Origin: Rugamonas sp. A1-17
GTDB lineage: Bacteria; Pseudomonadota; Gammaproteobacteria; Burkholderiales; Burkholderiaceae_D
Assembly (NCBI GenBank): GCA_025548565.1
Contig: JAJLPB010000006.1
Span: forward strand, 1-64,000
Direction: 5' to 3'
DNA length: 64,000 nt
The position numbers and the translations under genes were made by a program. Under the pieces are notes generated by a model. It saw only the letters and a list, made by a program, of their open reading frames with translations, was not told the origin of the DNA and searched no databases. Of this stretch, positions 46,604 to 56,201 are shown one piece after another. Position 1 is the stretch's first letter, and every line of letters starts with the position of its first letter.

Positions 46604-47626
46604 ATGGCACACCAAGCACACCACGAAGCAGTTGAAGCGCTTCCCCCAACCCTGTTCCTGACCGACGCCGACGTCGGCGCCGCCTCCGACTGGGCCGCCG
46701 CGGCCAGCGCGCTGCGTGCGGCCTACCGCGCACCGCACGACGAGGCCATGGTGCCTCCACGCGCCATGGCGCGGGCCGACGGCCGCTGGCTGCGCACCCT
46801 CAGCGCGGCGTCGCCCAGCGGTGGCCACATGGGCGCCAAGCTGATTTGCGCGTCCACCCGCAACCGCAAGGCCAGCTATCTGGTGGCGCTGTTCGAACAG
46901 GAGAGCTGCCGCCTGCGCGCGCTCATCGACGGCAACCGCGTGACGGCATTGCGCACCGCGGCCACGTCGGCGGTGGCGATCGACGCGCTGGCGCCGCAAC
47001 GCCCGCTGAAGGTGGCGTTGCTCGGCTCCGGCTTCGAGGCGCACGGCCAGTTGCACGCGCTGGCGGCGCTGCGCCGGATCGAATCGGTCAAGGTGTACAG
47101 CCCGACGCCGGCCAACCGCCAGCGCTTTGCCGACGACAACGGGCGCGCGCTGGACCTGCAGGTGCAGGCTCTGGACAGCGCGCGCGAGGCGGTGCGCGGC
47201 GCCGACGTGGTCATTTGCGCGGCCCGTTCGCGGGACGAATCGCCGGCGCTGCTGGGAGAGTGGCTGGAGCCGGGCATGACGGTGGTGTCGATCGGTTCGA
47301 CGCTGCCGGAGCAGCGCGAGGTGGACACCGAGGCGATACGGCGCGCCGGCGTGATCGTGGCGGACATGGTGCACGAGGTCGCGGACGACACCGGCGACAT
47401 GCTGGCGGCGACGCGCGAGCAGGTGCCGTTCAGGGAAAAAATCCATTCGCTGGCCGAGCTGCTGCGCGCGCCGCAAGCGGTGCGCGCGGCCGGCGATATC
47501 GCGCTCTACAAATCCGTGGGCTCGGCGTTGCAGGACGTGGTGGTGGCCGAGATGCTGCTGGAACGCGCGCTGCAACTGGGACTCGGCACGCCGTTGCCGG
47601 TGACGATCGCACCGGTCGGGAAATAA
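46604..47626 (+). CDS. ornithine cyclodeaminase / mu-crystallin family protein
   Basis: A 340-residue protein of the OCD/mu-crystallin family. The Rossmann motif is VALLGSGFEAHGQLHALAAL; the substrate region has MGAKLICAS and ALIDGNRVTALRTAATSAVA, conserved in the family. Members act as NAD(P)-dependent ketimine reductases, alanine dehydrogenases or cyclodeaminases. The role next to a cyclase, an aldolase-like protein and an aldehyde dehydrogenase is unknown, but a nitrogen-containing or cyclic-imine substrate is possible (inference). Confidence 0.87.
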   Translation: MAHQAHHEAVEALPPTLFLTDADVGAASDWAAAASALRAAYRAPHDEAMVPPRAMARADGRWLRTLSAASPSGGHMGAKLICASTRNRKASYLVALFEQESCRLRALIDGNRVTALRTAATSAVAIDALAPQRPLKVALLGSGFEAHGQLHALAALRRIESVKVYSPTPANRQRFADDNGRALDLQVQALDSAREAVRGADVVICAARSRDESPALLGEWLEPGMTVVSIGSTLPEQREVDTEAIRRAGVIVADMVHEVADDTGDMLAATREQVPFREKIHSLAELLRAPQAVRAAGDIALYKSVGSALQDVVVAEMLLERALQLGLGTPLPVTIAPVGK

Positions 47627-47657
47627 CAACTGCTTACTCAACTTGATAAGGACTGCC

Positions 47658-48677
47658 ATGGCACACTATAAAAAACAGGACGCGCGCGCTTGGGCCCGCG
47701 AACATCTGCGGGGCGTTTGCTCGGTCACCATCCCGACGGTGACAGCGGATCACAAGCGGCTCAACGAGAAGGCGATCCGCCACGACATCGAACTGGCGGC
47801 GCGATACGGCTACGGCTACACGCTGCTGTGCTCCGAGGTGGCCATCACCACCGAGGAAAACGCGCAGTTCACCGCATGGGCCAGGGAAAGCGCCGCCGGC
47901 CGCATGGGCCTCTTCTTCCACGCCGCCTTCGGCACGCTGCAGGAAAATATCGCGGCGGTCAAGCTGGCCGAGAAGGCGGGGGCCGACCTTGTGCTGCTGT
48001 CCTATCCGGCCCAGTTCTGGCCGACCACGGAGCAGGAAATCTATGACTACACCAAGGCCTTCTGCGACGCCACCGAGCTGGGAGTGATGCTGTTCCCGAT
48101 TCCGTTGTGGGGGTTCGAACGCATCCACCCGGCCGGGATGTCGACCGCGCTGGTGCGCCGCCTGCTCGATGACATTCCCAACATCGTGGCGATCAAGTCC
48201 GAGCAGGGCTTCCCGCTGGTCGCCGGCCTGTGCGAAATGTGGCACCACTTCCGCGACGAAGTCGTGATCAGTTGCCCGATCGAGGGCGACGCCATTCCGT
48301 TGATGAACGTGATGCCGCTGCAGTTCTCCGGCACCAGCAATACCCAGTGGATGGGCGACTACTATCCGCGCGCCTTCGAGCTGGCGCGCACCGGCCGTTA
48401 TGAGGAGGCGATGGCGCTGTACTGGCAGTTCCAGCCCGCGCGCCTGGCCAACGGCGCGGCCGCCGCCAGCTATGCGGGCGGCACCGGGGTGCTGAACCGT
48501 TCGATGTGGAAGTACCAGGACTGGCTGGCGGGCTTCAATGGCGGGCCGCTGCGCGCGCCGGCGATGCGGGTCCCGGATCGCATCATGAAGTCGCTGCGCG
48601 GCGGCATGGCGGCATCCGGCATGCGTCCGGTGTCCGATGACGACAGCCAGTATCTGGTCGGCCGCCATCCCGCTTAA
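47658..48677 (+). CDS. DapA/dihydrodipicolinate synthase-family aldolase
   Basis: A 339-residue class I aldolase-fold protein. The probable Schiff-base Lys is in NIVAIKSEQGF and the catalytic Tyr in LVLLSYPAQFW. The fingerprint YGYTLLCSEVAITTEEN replaces the usual GTTGE loop, and the C-terminal extension is longer than in DapA, so it is probably a catabolic pyruvate-type aldolase or dehydratase rather than a lysine biosynthesis enzyme. AAGGA precedes the ATG at 47658. The following aldehyde dehydrogenase could take its aldehyde product. Confidence 0.85.
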   Translation: MAHYKKQDARAWAREHLRGVCSVTIPTVTADHKRLNEKAIRHDIELAARYGYGYTLLCSEVAITTEENAQFTAWARESAAGRMGLFFHAAFGTLQENIAAVKLAEKAGADLVLLSYPAQFWPTTEQEIYDYTKAFCDATELGVMLFPIPLWGFERIHPAGMSTALVRRLLDDIPNIVAIKSEQGFPLVAGLCEMWHHFRDEVVISCPIEGDAIPLMNVMPLQFSGTSNTQWMGDYYPRAFELARTGRYEEAMALYWQFQPARLANGAAAASYAGGTGVLNRSMWKYQDWLAGFNGGPLRAPAMRVPDRIMKSLRGGMAASGMRPVSDDDSQYLVGRHPA

Positions 48678-48695
48678 CTTTTAAAGGTACATGAG

Positions 48696-50147
48696 ATGAA
48701 CTACCCGGAAGTGAACCAAGTAAACAAGAACCTGTACATCGGCGGCCGATGGATGGCGGCCGCCGGCGGCGCCACCATCGAGGTGCTCAATCCCGCCACC
48801 GGGGAGCCGCTGGCCGAAGTGGCCAGTGCGTCGGTGGCGGATGCGCTGGCGGCGGTGGCGGCGGCCGATGCCGCGGGCCCGGGATGGGCCGCGCAGGCGC
48901 CGCGCCAGCGCGGTGAGGTCCTGCGCCGCGCGTTCGAATTGATGATGGCGCGGCGCGAGCAGATCGCGCGCCTGATCGTGCTGGAGAGCGGCAAGTCGCT
49001 GCCCGAGGCGCGGGGCGAGGTGGCTTACGCCGCCGAATTCCTGCGCTGGTATTCCGAGGAGGCGGTGCGCACGGCCGGCGAGCTTGGCATCGCGCCGGCC
49101 GGCGCTTATCGCATCATGACGATACGCCAGCCGATAGGGGTGGCGCTGTTCGTCACGCCGTGGAATTTTCCCGCCGCGATGGCGACCCGTAAGATCGGCC
49201 CCGCGTTGGCGGCTGGCTGCACGGTGGTGCTGAAGCCGGCCTCGGAGACGCCGCTCACCGCCTTGTTGCTGGCGGAGTTGTTCGAACAGGCCGGGGTGCC
49301 GGCCGGGGTGATCAACGTGGTGCCGTCGCGCCAGTCCGGCGCGGTGGTCGACGCCATGCTGCGCGACCGCCGTGTGCGCAAGCTGTCGTTCACCGGCTCC
49401 ACCGAGGTCGGGCGGGTGCTGCTGGCGCAGGCGGCGGGCCAGGTGGTCAAGTGCTCGATGGAGCTGGGCGGGAATGCGCCCTTCATCGTGCTGGCCGACG
49501 CCGATATCGACGCGGCGGTGGCGGCGGCCATGGTGGCCAAGCTACGCAACGGCGGCTAGTCCTGCACGGCGGCGAACCGATTCTATGTGGCGCGGCCGGT
49601 CGCCGGCGAATTCGCGCGCAAGCTGGCGCAGGCCATGCAGTCGGTGAAAATAGGCGCGGGCCTGGACGACGGCGTGGAGCTCGGCCCGTTGGTGAACGCC
49701 AAGACGCGCGCCAAGGTCGCGGCGCTGGTGGCCGAGGCGCTGGAGGACGGCGCCAGCCTGCTTACCGGCGGCAAGGCGCCGCCGGGTCCCGGCTACTTTT
49801 ACGAGCCGACCGTATTGACCGGCGTGCGTCCCGGGAACCGCATACTGGCGCAGGAGATTTTCGGCCCGGTGGCGGCGATCTGCGAATTCGATACCGTCGA
49901 CGAAGCGGTCGCTCTGGCCAACGATACCGAATTCGGGCTGGTCGCCTTTGTCCACTGCCGCGACCTCGGTACGGCCCTGGCTGTCGCGGGGCGCATCGAA
50001 TCGGGCATGGTCGGGATTAACCGGGGCATGGTGTCCGAGCCGGCGGCCCCGTTCGGCGGCTGGAAGCAGAGTGGCGTCGGCCGCGAGGGCGGCCATGACG
50101 GCATACTGGAATACCTGGAGACGAAGTATATCGCCGCCACCTGGTAG
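48696..50147 (+). pseudogene. NAD(P) aldehyde dehydrogenase interrupted by an amber codon
   Basis: Codons run in one frame for 484 positions, as expected for a succinate-semialdehyde-type dehydrogenase, but codon 288 is TAG (49557-49559). Before it are PWNFPAAMATRKIG, FTGSTEVGR and catalytic Glu in SMELGGNAPF. Directly after it comes SCTAANRFYV with the nucleophile Cys. The normal motif reads G-Q-x-C, so CAG changed to TAG by a single transition explains the defect. Without suppression the product would be 287 residues lacking the nucleophile. No frameshift or other stop is present, so the lesion is recent or a sequencing error. An ATG at 49587 could restart but would miss the Cys. Confidence 0.85.
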
Positions 50148-50153
50148 GAATGC

Positions 50154-51329
50154 TTACTTTCCAGGGTCTTTCTGGTTGGTGAACTGGTCGAATTCGACGT
50201 TATAGAACTCGCTGCCAACCTTTTCGACCTTGCGCACGTAGACCGTCTGTACGATGTCGCGCGTCTGCGGATCGATGCTGATCGGACCGCGCGGGCTGTT
50301 GAGCTTCATGGTCTTCAGGACAGCCATGGCCTGGTCGCCATCGATCTTGCCGTTCAATTTGCGCGTCACCTCGTAGATCGCCGCCATGCCGTCGTACGCC
50401 GCCACGGCCATGAAGTTCGGACGTCCGGCGCCGGGATTGGCCGACTCGAAACTCTTCAGGAAGGCGGCGTTCTCCGGCGACTTGTGCGCGGCCGAATAGT
50501 GGAAGGTGGTGATCACGCCCAGCGTGGCGTCGCCCATGGCCGGCAGCACGTGGTCGTCGGTCAGGTCGCCGGTGGCGATCACCTTGATGCCAGCCGCCGC
50601 CAGGCCGCGTTCGCGGTAGCCTTTCATGAAGGCGATGCCTTGCTCCCCGGCCGGCACGAAGATGAACACCGCGTCTGGCTTGGCGTCCTTGATGCGCTGG
50701 ATGTAGGGCGCGAACTCCGGATTGCGCAGCGGGACGCGGATCGCTTCCTTCACCTCGCCGCCGCCCTTGACCAGTTCATTCTTGAACGCTGCTTCGGCGT
50801 CGATGCCGGGGCCATAGTCCGCCACCAGCGTCACCACCTTCTTGATGTTGTTCCTGGCCGCCCACGTCGCCATCGGCGCGGAGACCTGCGGCAGCGTCAT
50901 CGAAAAGCGCGCGATGTAGTTGGACTTGGTGGTGATGACCGAGGTGGCGGCGTTCATGATGATCATCGGCTTCTTCGCCTGCTCGGCGATGGGGGCCACG
51001 GCCAGCGCTTCCGGCGTCAGGCCGAATCCGGCCAGGAAGTCCACCTTGTCGCGCACCACCAGCTCCTGCGCCAGCCGCTTGGCGATTTCGGGCGAGGGGC
51101 CGGTGGTGTCCTTGTAGATGATCTCGATCTTCTTGCCCCCCACGCTGGCGCCGTTCTGCGCCATCCATGCCTTGATGCCGCCCTCCATCTGCTTGCCGTA
51201 GTCGGCGAAGGGGCCGGAGAAGGCGGCGATCACGCCGACCTTGATGGTGTCTTCGGCCTGCGCCAACGGCATCGCGGACCACGCGCCGGCGGCGAGTGTC
51301 GCAATTGCCACAAATTTTTTGATCGTCAT
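50154..51329 (-). CDS. ABC transporter substrate-binding protein, HAAT type (2 of 3)
   Basis: A 391-residue periplasmic binding protein with Sec signal peptide (cleavage near AQA-E). It closely resembles the other two in the window: KVGVIAAFSGPFADYGKQMEGGIKA and SPRGPISIDPQTRDIVQTVYVRKVEKV. It is divergent from the porin gene; the 206-base gap contains a PcaR-type double box, so it is probably induced with the beta-ketoadipate genes and carries an aromatic acid. The full permease/ATPase set is 5 kb away at 56202. Confidence 0.88.
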   Translation of the reverse strand: MTIKKFVAIATLAAGAWSAMPLAQAEDTIKVGVIAAFSGPFADYGKQMEGGIKAWMAQNGASVGGKKIEIIYKDTTGPSPEIAKRLAQELVVRDKVDFLAGFGLTPEALAVAPIAEQAKKPMIIMNAATSVITTKSNYIARFSMTLPQVSAPMATWAARNNIKKVVTLVADYGPGIDAEAAFKNELVKGGGEVKEAIRVPLRNPEFAPYIQRIKDAKPDAVFIFVPAGEQGIAFMKGYRERGLAAAGIKVIATGDLTDDHVLPAMGDATLGVITTFHYSAAHKSPENAAFLKSFESANPGAGRPNFMAVAAYDGMAAIYEVTRKLNGKIDGDQAMAVLKTMKLNSPRGPISIDPQTRDIVQTVYVRKVEKVGSEFYNVEFDQFTNQKDPGK

Positions 51330-51424
51330 GCTGGTCTCCTGTGTCGTTCTGTTTTCTCTATGAAGAATGGCGCGGCGCGCGGTGGGACGGCGGCGATGGC
51401 TTCAATTCTGCCACGCGGCGTTTG

Positions 51425-51453
51425 TTGACAGCGCAGCGCTTACTGCATAGTAT
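51425..51453 (+). promoter_or_regulatory. sigma70 promoter for the porin gene
   Basis: TTGACA (51425-51430) and TAGTAT (51448-51453) are 17 bases apart, giving a start near 51460, immediately before the PcaR-type boxes. This is a good match to consensus. Confidence 0.55.
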
Positions 51454-51462
51454 CCAATCTAT

Positions 51463-51496
51463 GTGCGATTAACAACCTATTGTTCGATAATCGCAC
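51463..51496 (+). promoter_or_regulatory. PcaR-type double operator, site 1
   Basis: GTGCGATTAACAACC (51463) and GTTCGATAATCGCAC (51482) are offset by 19 bases. The second is identical to the PcaR box consensus I recall from Pseudomonas putida. It lies at the start point of the porin promoter and between divergent binding-protein and porin genes. Confidence 0.75.
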
Positions 51497-51535
51497 ACTT
51501 CAAAAATAACGACTGTCAGATAACAGGAGACTGGA

Positions 51536-52627
51536 ATGAAGAACGCAATCCGATGCGCTGCGGCGCTGCTGGCTGGGGTCAGCGCATCCGGCGCCATGGC
51601 GCAAAGCAGTGTCACGGTATACGGCCTTTTAGATACAGGGCTGGTTTATACGACCAACGCCAACGCCGCGGGCGCCAGCATCACCAAGATGCCTTCGCTG
51701 ACGGGGTCCTTCCCATCGCGCCTGGGCTTCCGTGGCAGCGAGGACCTGGGCGACGGCCTGCAGGTGGTGTTCACGCTGGAGATGGGGCTGTCGATGGACA
51801 CCGGTAACATGGGACAGGGTAACCGCCTGTTCGGCCGCCAGGCGTCGGTGGGCTTGAAGGGAGCGTTCGGCACGGTGACGCTGGGCCGCCAGATCAACAT
51901 GACCTACATCGCGGGACAGAAGGCGGACGTGCTGGGGCCAAACCTGTTCGCGATCGGCAGCATCGATCCATATCTGCCGAACGCCCGCAGCGACAACGCC
52001 ATCGGCTACCTCGGCAACTTTAACAACTTCGTGGTAGGCGCCACCTACAGCACCGGGCGCGACGCCTCGGCCGCGGGCGGCCCCGCCGCCACCGGCTGCC
52101 CAGGCGAAGTGGCCGGCAATTCCAAGGCCTGCCGCCAGATCACCGGCCTGTTTGGTTACGAAACGCCGGAGTACGGCCTGAATACCTCCTACGACATCTT
52201 GTACGGTAACGTCGGCGCGGCCGGTGGCCTCACCAGCAGCGACAACAGCGACAAGCGCATCACCGTCAACGGCTATGCCAAGGTCGGTGCGGGCAAGATC
52301 GGCGCCGGCGTCGTCGACCGCACCACGCGCGCCGTCACCGGCCTGACCGAATCGGATCTGTACTTCCTGGGTGTCAGCTATCCGGTGACGCCGCTGTCCA
52401 CGCTGGACGTTCAGGTGGCGCGCCGCGACACCAAGAACAGCAGCTCGGACGTCGACATGGTGGTGGCCCGCTTGACCTACTACCTGTCCAAGCGCACCGC
52501 CGTGTATGGCGCCTTGGGCCGCATGAAGAACTCCGGCACGTCGGCCGTGGCGCTGGACGCCGGCGGCACTGTGGGCGCGGGCATGACGCAGAACGGCGTC
52601 ATGGCCGGCCTGCGTCATAGCTTCTAA
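51536..52627 (+). CDS. Gram-negative porin
   Basis: A 363-residue outer-membrane porin of the betaproteobacterial OmpC/Porin_4 type. It has a signal peptide (cleavage near AMA-Q), the opening SSVTVYGLLDTGLVY, the segment GSFPSRLGFRGSEDLGDGLQVVFTLEMG, and the closing VMAGLRHSF with terminal Phe. It is a trimeric general diffusion channel, probably with a preference for aromatic acids given its PcaR-type operator (inference). AGGAG precedes the start. Its end overlaps the convergent iclR-type gene by 4 bases. Confidence 0.92.
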   Translation: MKNAIRCAAALLAGVSASGAMAQSSVTVYGLLDTGLVYTTNANAAGASITKMPSLTGSFPSRLGFRGSEDLGDGLQVVFTLEMGLSMDTGNMGQGNRLFGRQASVGLKGAFGTVTLGRQINMTYIAGQKADVLGPNLFAIGSIDPYLPNARSDNAIGYLGNFNNFVVGATYSTGRDASAAGGPAATGCPGEVAGNSKACRQITGLFGYETPEYGLNTSYDILYGNVGAAGGLTSSDNSDKRITVNGYAKVGAGKIGAGVVDRTTRAVTGLTESDLYFLGVSYPVTPLSTLDVQVARRDTKNSSSDVDMVVARLTYYLSKRTAVYGALGRMKNSGTSAVALDAGGTVGAGMTQNGVMAGLRHSF

Positions 52628-53463
52628 GGTAGGAGTATCGAGAGTTCCTGGGCCCCGCGCAGCAGCACGGGCAGGAACTCTTTTTCCAACTGCTTGACGC
52701 TGACGCGCGAAGCCTGCGCGCCGACGTTGAGCGCCGCCAGCACCGTGCCGGACGCACCGCGCACCGGTACGGCGATGGAGCGCAAGCCCAGCTCCAGCTC
52801 CTCGTCGTTGATGGCGTAGCCGGCCTGCCGCACGCCGGCCAGGATCTCGCGCAGGCGCTTCTGGTTGACCACCGTATTTTCCGTCATCGGCCGCAGCGCG
52901 GTGCGGGCCAGGTACTGGTCCAGCTCCGCCGGGGGAAGGTGCGCCAGCATCACGCGGCCCAGCGAGGTGCAGTAGGCGGGCAGGCGGCTGCCGGTATTCA
53001 GCGCCACCGACATCACCCGCGACGTGGCGGCGCGCGCCACATAGAGCACTTCATCGTCATCCAGCACCGCCAGCGAACTCGATTCGTTCAGGGCGCGGCT
53101 GATGTTGTTCAGGTAGGGCTGGGCCGACACCGTCAGCGGCGTCGACGACAGGTAGGAATAGCCCAGCGTGAGCACCTTGGGACGCAGCGAAAAATTGTTC
53201 AACTCCGCATCCACATATCCCAGTTCGCGCAGCGTGTGCAGGCAGCGCCGCACCGCTGCGCGCGGGATGCCGGTTTTCTGGCTGATGTTGGCGATGGTCT
53301 GCGGCTTGCGCGAATCGCTGAAGGCGCGCACCACGGCCAGGCCGCGCGCCAGAGAGGTCATGAAACTGGGATCGGTCAGCGCGTCGATCTGTTCGGAGAT
53401 GCTCGGTTCGCGTTCCGGCTCGGCCTCGGCGACGCGGGTTTTGGGTTTGGTGGTCTTGGACAT
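52624..53463 (-). CDS. pcaR: PcaR-type IclR-family regulator
   Basis: A 279-residue IclR protein with a charged N-terminal tail. The helix-turn-helix is about 45-75 (MTSLARGLAVVRAFSD through IPRAAVRRCLHTLRELGYV) and an IclR effector domain follows (DDDEVLYVARA, LPAYCTSLGRVMLA, NDEELELGLRSIAVPVR). This pattern matches the PcaR/PcaU/PobR subgroup. It is divergent from pcaIJF over a PcaR-type double box, and two further copies lie at 51463 and 60627. By analogy it activates these genes with beta-ketoadipate as inducer. The effector is inferred. Confidence 0.88.
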   Translation of the reverse strand: MSKTTKPKTRVAEAEPEREPSISEQIDALTDPSFMTSLARGLAVVRAFSDSRKPQTIANISQKTGIPRAAVRRCLHTLRELGYVDAELNNFSLRPKVLTLGYSYLSSTPLTVSAQPYLNNISRALNESSSLAVLDDDEVLYVARAATSRVMSVALNTGSRLPAYCTSLGRVMLAHLPPAELDQYLARTALRPMTENTVVNQKRLREILAGVRQAGYAINDEELELGLRSIAVPVRGASGTVLAALNVGAQASRVSVKQLEKEFLPVLLRGAQELSILLP

Positions 53464-53508
53464 GGCGTGATTTTAATGCAGGCGGCGCGTTCGATAGGTG
53501 TTTTTTTG

Positions 53509-53538
53509 TTGACCGTGCCGCGTTTACGTTGCTACACT
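53509..53538 (+). promoter_or_regulatory. sigma70 promoter for pcaIJF
   Basis: TTGACC (53509-53514) and TACACT (53533-53538) are separated by 18 bases; the start would fall near 53545 at the beginning of the PcaR-type boxes, the same geometry as at the porin promoter. Confidence 0.5.
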
Positions 53539-53542
53539 GGCT

Positions 53543-53576
53543 GTGCGGTAATCAATCATTAGTTCGATTATCGCAC
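53543..53576 (+). promoter_or_regulatory. PcaR-type double operator, site 2
   Basis: GTGCGGTAATCAATC (53543) and GTTCGATTATCGCAC (53562) repeat the 19-base register of site 1. The second box differs from the recalled consensus at one position. It lies between pcaR and pcaI. Confidence 0.75.
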
Positions 53577-53598
53577 ACTGAAACGAAAAGGCAGGCAT

Positions 53599-54264
53599 AT
53601 GATCGATAAAACATTTGCATCACTGGAGCGCGCCGTGGCTGACATCCACGACGGCGCGACGGTCATGATCGGCGGCTTCGGCAACGCCGGCATGCCGTCC
53701 GCGCTGATCGACGCGTTGATCGCGCAGGGCGCGCGCGAACTCACCATCGTCAACAACAACGCCGGCAACGGCGAAACCGGGCTGGCCGCGCTGCTCAAGG
53801 CCAAGCGGGTGCGCAAGATCATCTGCTCCTTCCCGCGCCAGACCGACTCCCATCATTTCGACGCGCTGTACCGCGCCGGCGAGATCGAGCTGGAACTGAC
53901 CCCGCAGGGCAACCTGGCCGAACGCATACGCGCCGCCGGCGCCGGCATCGGCGGCTTCTTCTCGCCCACCGGCTACGGCACGCTGCTGGCCGAGGGCAAG
54001 GAGACGCGCCTGATCGACGGCCGCCATTACGTGCTGGAGTCGCCCATCCACGCCGACTTCGCGCTGATCAAGGCGCTGCGCGGCGACCGCTGGGGCAATC
54101 TGGTGTACCGCAAGACGGCCCGCAACTTCGGTCCCATCATGGCGATGGCCGCCAAGACCACCATCGCCCAGGTGCAGCAGGTGGTGGCGCTGGGCGAGCT
54201 CGATCCCGAAGTGATCGTCACCCCCGGTATTTTTGTCCAGCGCGTAGTGAAGGAATCGGCATGA
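53599..54264 (+). CDS. pcaI: 3-oxoadipate CoA-transferase subunit A
   Basis: A 221-residue class I CoA-transferase alpha subunit: MIDKTFASLERAVADIHDGATVMIGGFGNAGMPSALI carries the GGFG-x-x-G-x-P family motif, and KARGRKII-like KAKRVRKIICSFPRQTDSHHF follows. With PcaJ it transfers CoA from succinyl-CoA to 3-oxoadipate in the beta-ketoadipate pathway. It is first of pcaIJF, overlaps pcaJ by 4 bases (ATGA) and is preceded by the PcaR-type site. The operon context separates it from generic 3-oxoacid transferases. Confidence 0.93.
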   Translation: MIDKTFASLERAVADIHDGATVMIGGFGNAGMPSALIDALIAQGARELTIVNNNAGNGETGLAALLKAKRVRKIICSFPRQTDSHHFDALYRAGEIELELTPQGNLAERIRAAGAGIGGFFSPTGYGTLLAEGKETRLIDGRHYVLESPIHADFALIKALRGDRWGNLVYRKTARNFGPIMAMAAKTTIAQVQQVVALGELDPEVIVTPGIFVQRVVKESA

Positions 54265-54905
54265 CCAGCAAATACACCCGCGACCAGATGGCCGCCCGCG
54301 TGGCGCAGGATATTCCCGAAGGCGCCTACGTCAACCTGGGCATCGGCCTGCCGACCAAGGTGGCGGACCACCTGCCGGCCGAACGCGAAGTCTTCCTGCA
54401 CAGCGAGAACGGCCTGCTCGGCATGGGCCCGGCCCCGGCACCCGGCGAGGAGGACGAAGACCTGATCAACGCCGGCAAGCAGCCGGTCACGCTGCTGACG
54501 GGCGGCGCCTACTTCCACCACGGCGATTCTTTCGCCATGATGCGCGGCGGGCACCTGGACGTGTGCGTGCTGGGCGCCTTCCAGGTGGCGGCCAACGGCG
54601 ACCTGGCCAACTGGCACACCGGCGCGCCGGACGCGATACCGGCCGTCGGCGGCGCCATGGACCTGGCGATAGGCGCCAAGCAGGTGTTCGTGATGATGGA
54701 GCACCAGACCAAGAACGGCGACAGCAAGATCGTCAGCCAGTGCAGCTATCCGCTGACGGGCGTGGCCTGCGTCAACCGCATCTACACCGACCTGGCCGTG
54801 CTGGACGTAACCCCGGAAGGCCTGGCCGTGCGCGAGATGGCGCCGGGCTTGAGTTTTGAAGAACTGCAGGCCGCCACCGGCGCGCCTTTGCTGCGGATGA
54901 AATAA
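54261..54905 (+). CDS. pcaJ: 3-oxoadipate CoA-transferase subunit B
   Basis: A 214-residue class I CoA-transferase beta subunit. The catalytic Glu is in HSENGLLGMGPAP, the usual SENG motif; NLGIGLPTKVADHLP and DLAIGAKQVFVMMEHQTKNGDSKIV are also family segments. It forms the heteromer with PcaI. The coupled start overlaps the pcaI stop; pcaF begins 11 bases downstream. Confidence 0.94.
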   Translation: MTSKYTRDQMAARVAQDIPEGAYVNLGIGLPTKVADHLPAEREVFLHSENGLLGMGPAPAPGEEDEDLINAGKQPVTLLTGGAYFHHGDSFAMMRGGHLDVCVLGAFQVAANGDLANWHTGAPDAIPAVGGAMDLAIGAKQVFVMMEHQTKNGDSKIVSQCSYPLTGVACVNRIYTDLAVLDVTPEGLAVREMAPGLSFEELQAATGAPLLRMK

Positions 54906-54916
54906 GAGAGGACGAC

Positions 54917-56131
<1,215 letters not shown>

Positions 56132-56201
56132 TTCAATGTAGTTTGTAGAGAAGTAGTGGAGACAAAAAAATGTATAAGACAATACAAACGAGGAGGCGGA
56201 C

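Noticed and set aside
44941..46635. 564-residue plus-strand frame spanning the cyclase and LysR genes
   Set aside because: It crosses two well-supported genes in a different frame and is Arg/Ala/Gly-rich, typical of GC-driven open frames.
49557..49559. Programmed recoding (pyrrolysine or similar) at the amber codon
   Set aside because: The aligned residue is an ordinary Gln in a common aldehyde dehydrogenase motif, and no recoding element or reason for a special residue is visible. A mutation or sequencing error is simpler.
56143..56178. Promoter between pcaF and livH
   Set aside because: TTGTAG and TATAAG are 24 bases apart, too far for a sigma70 promoter; read-through from pcaIJF is more likely.
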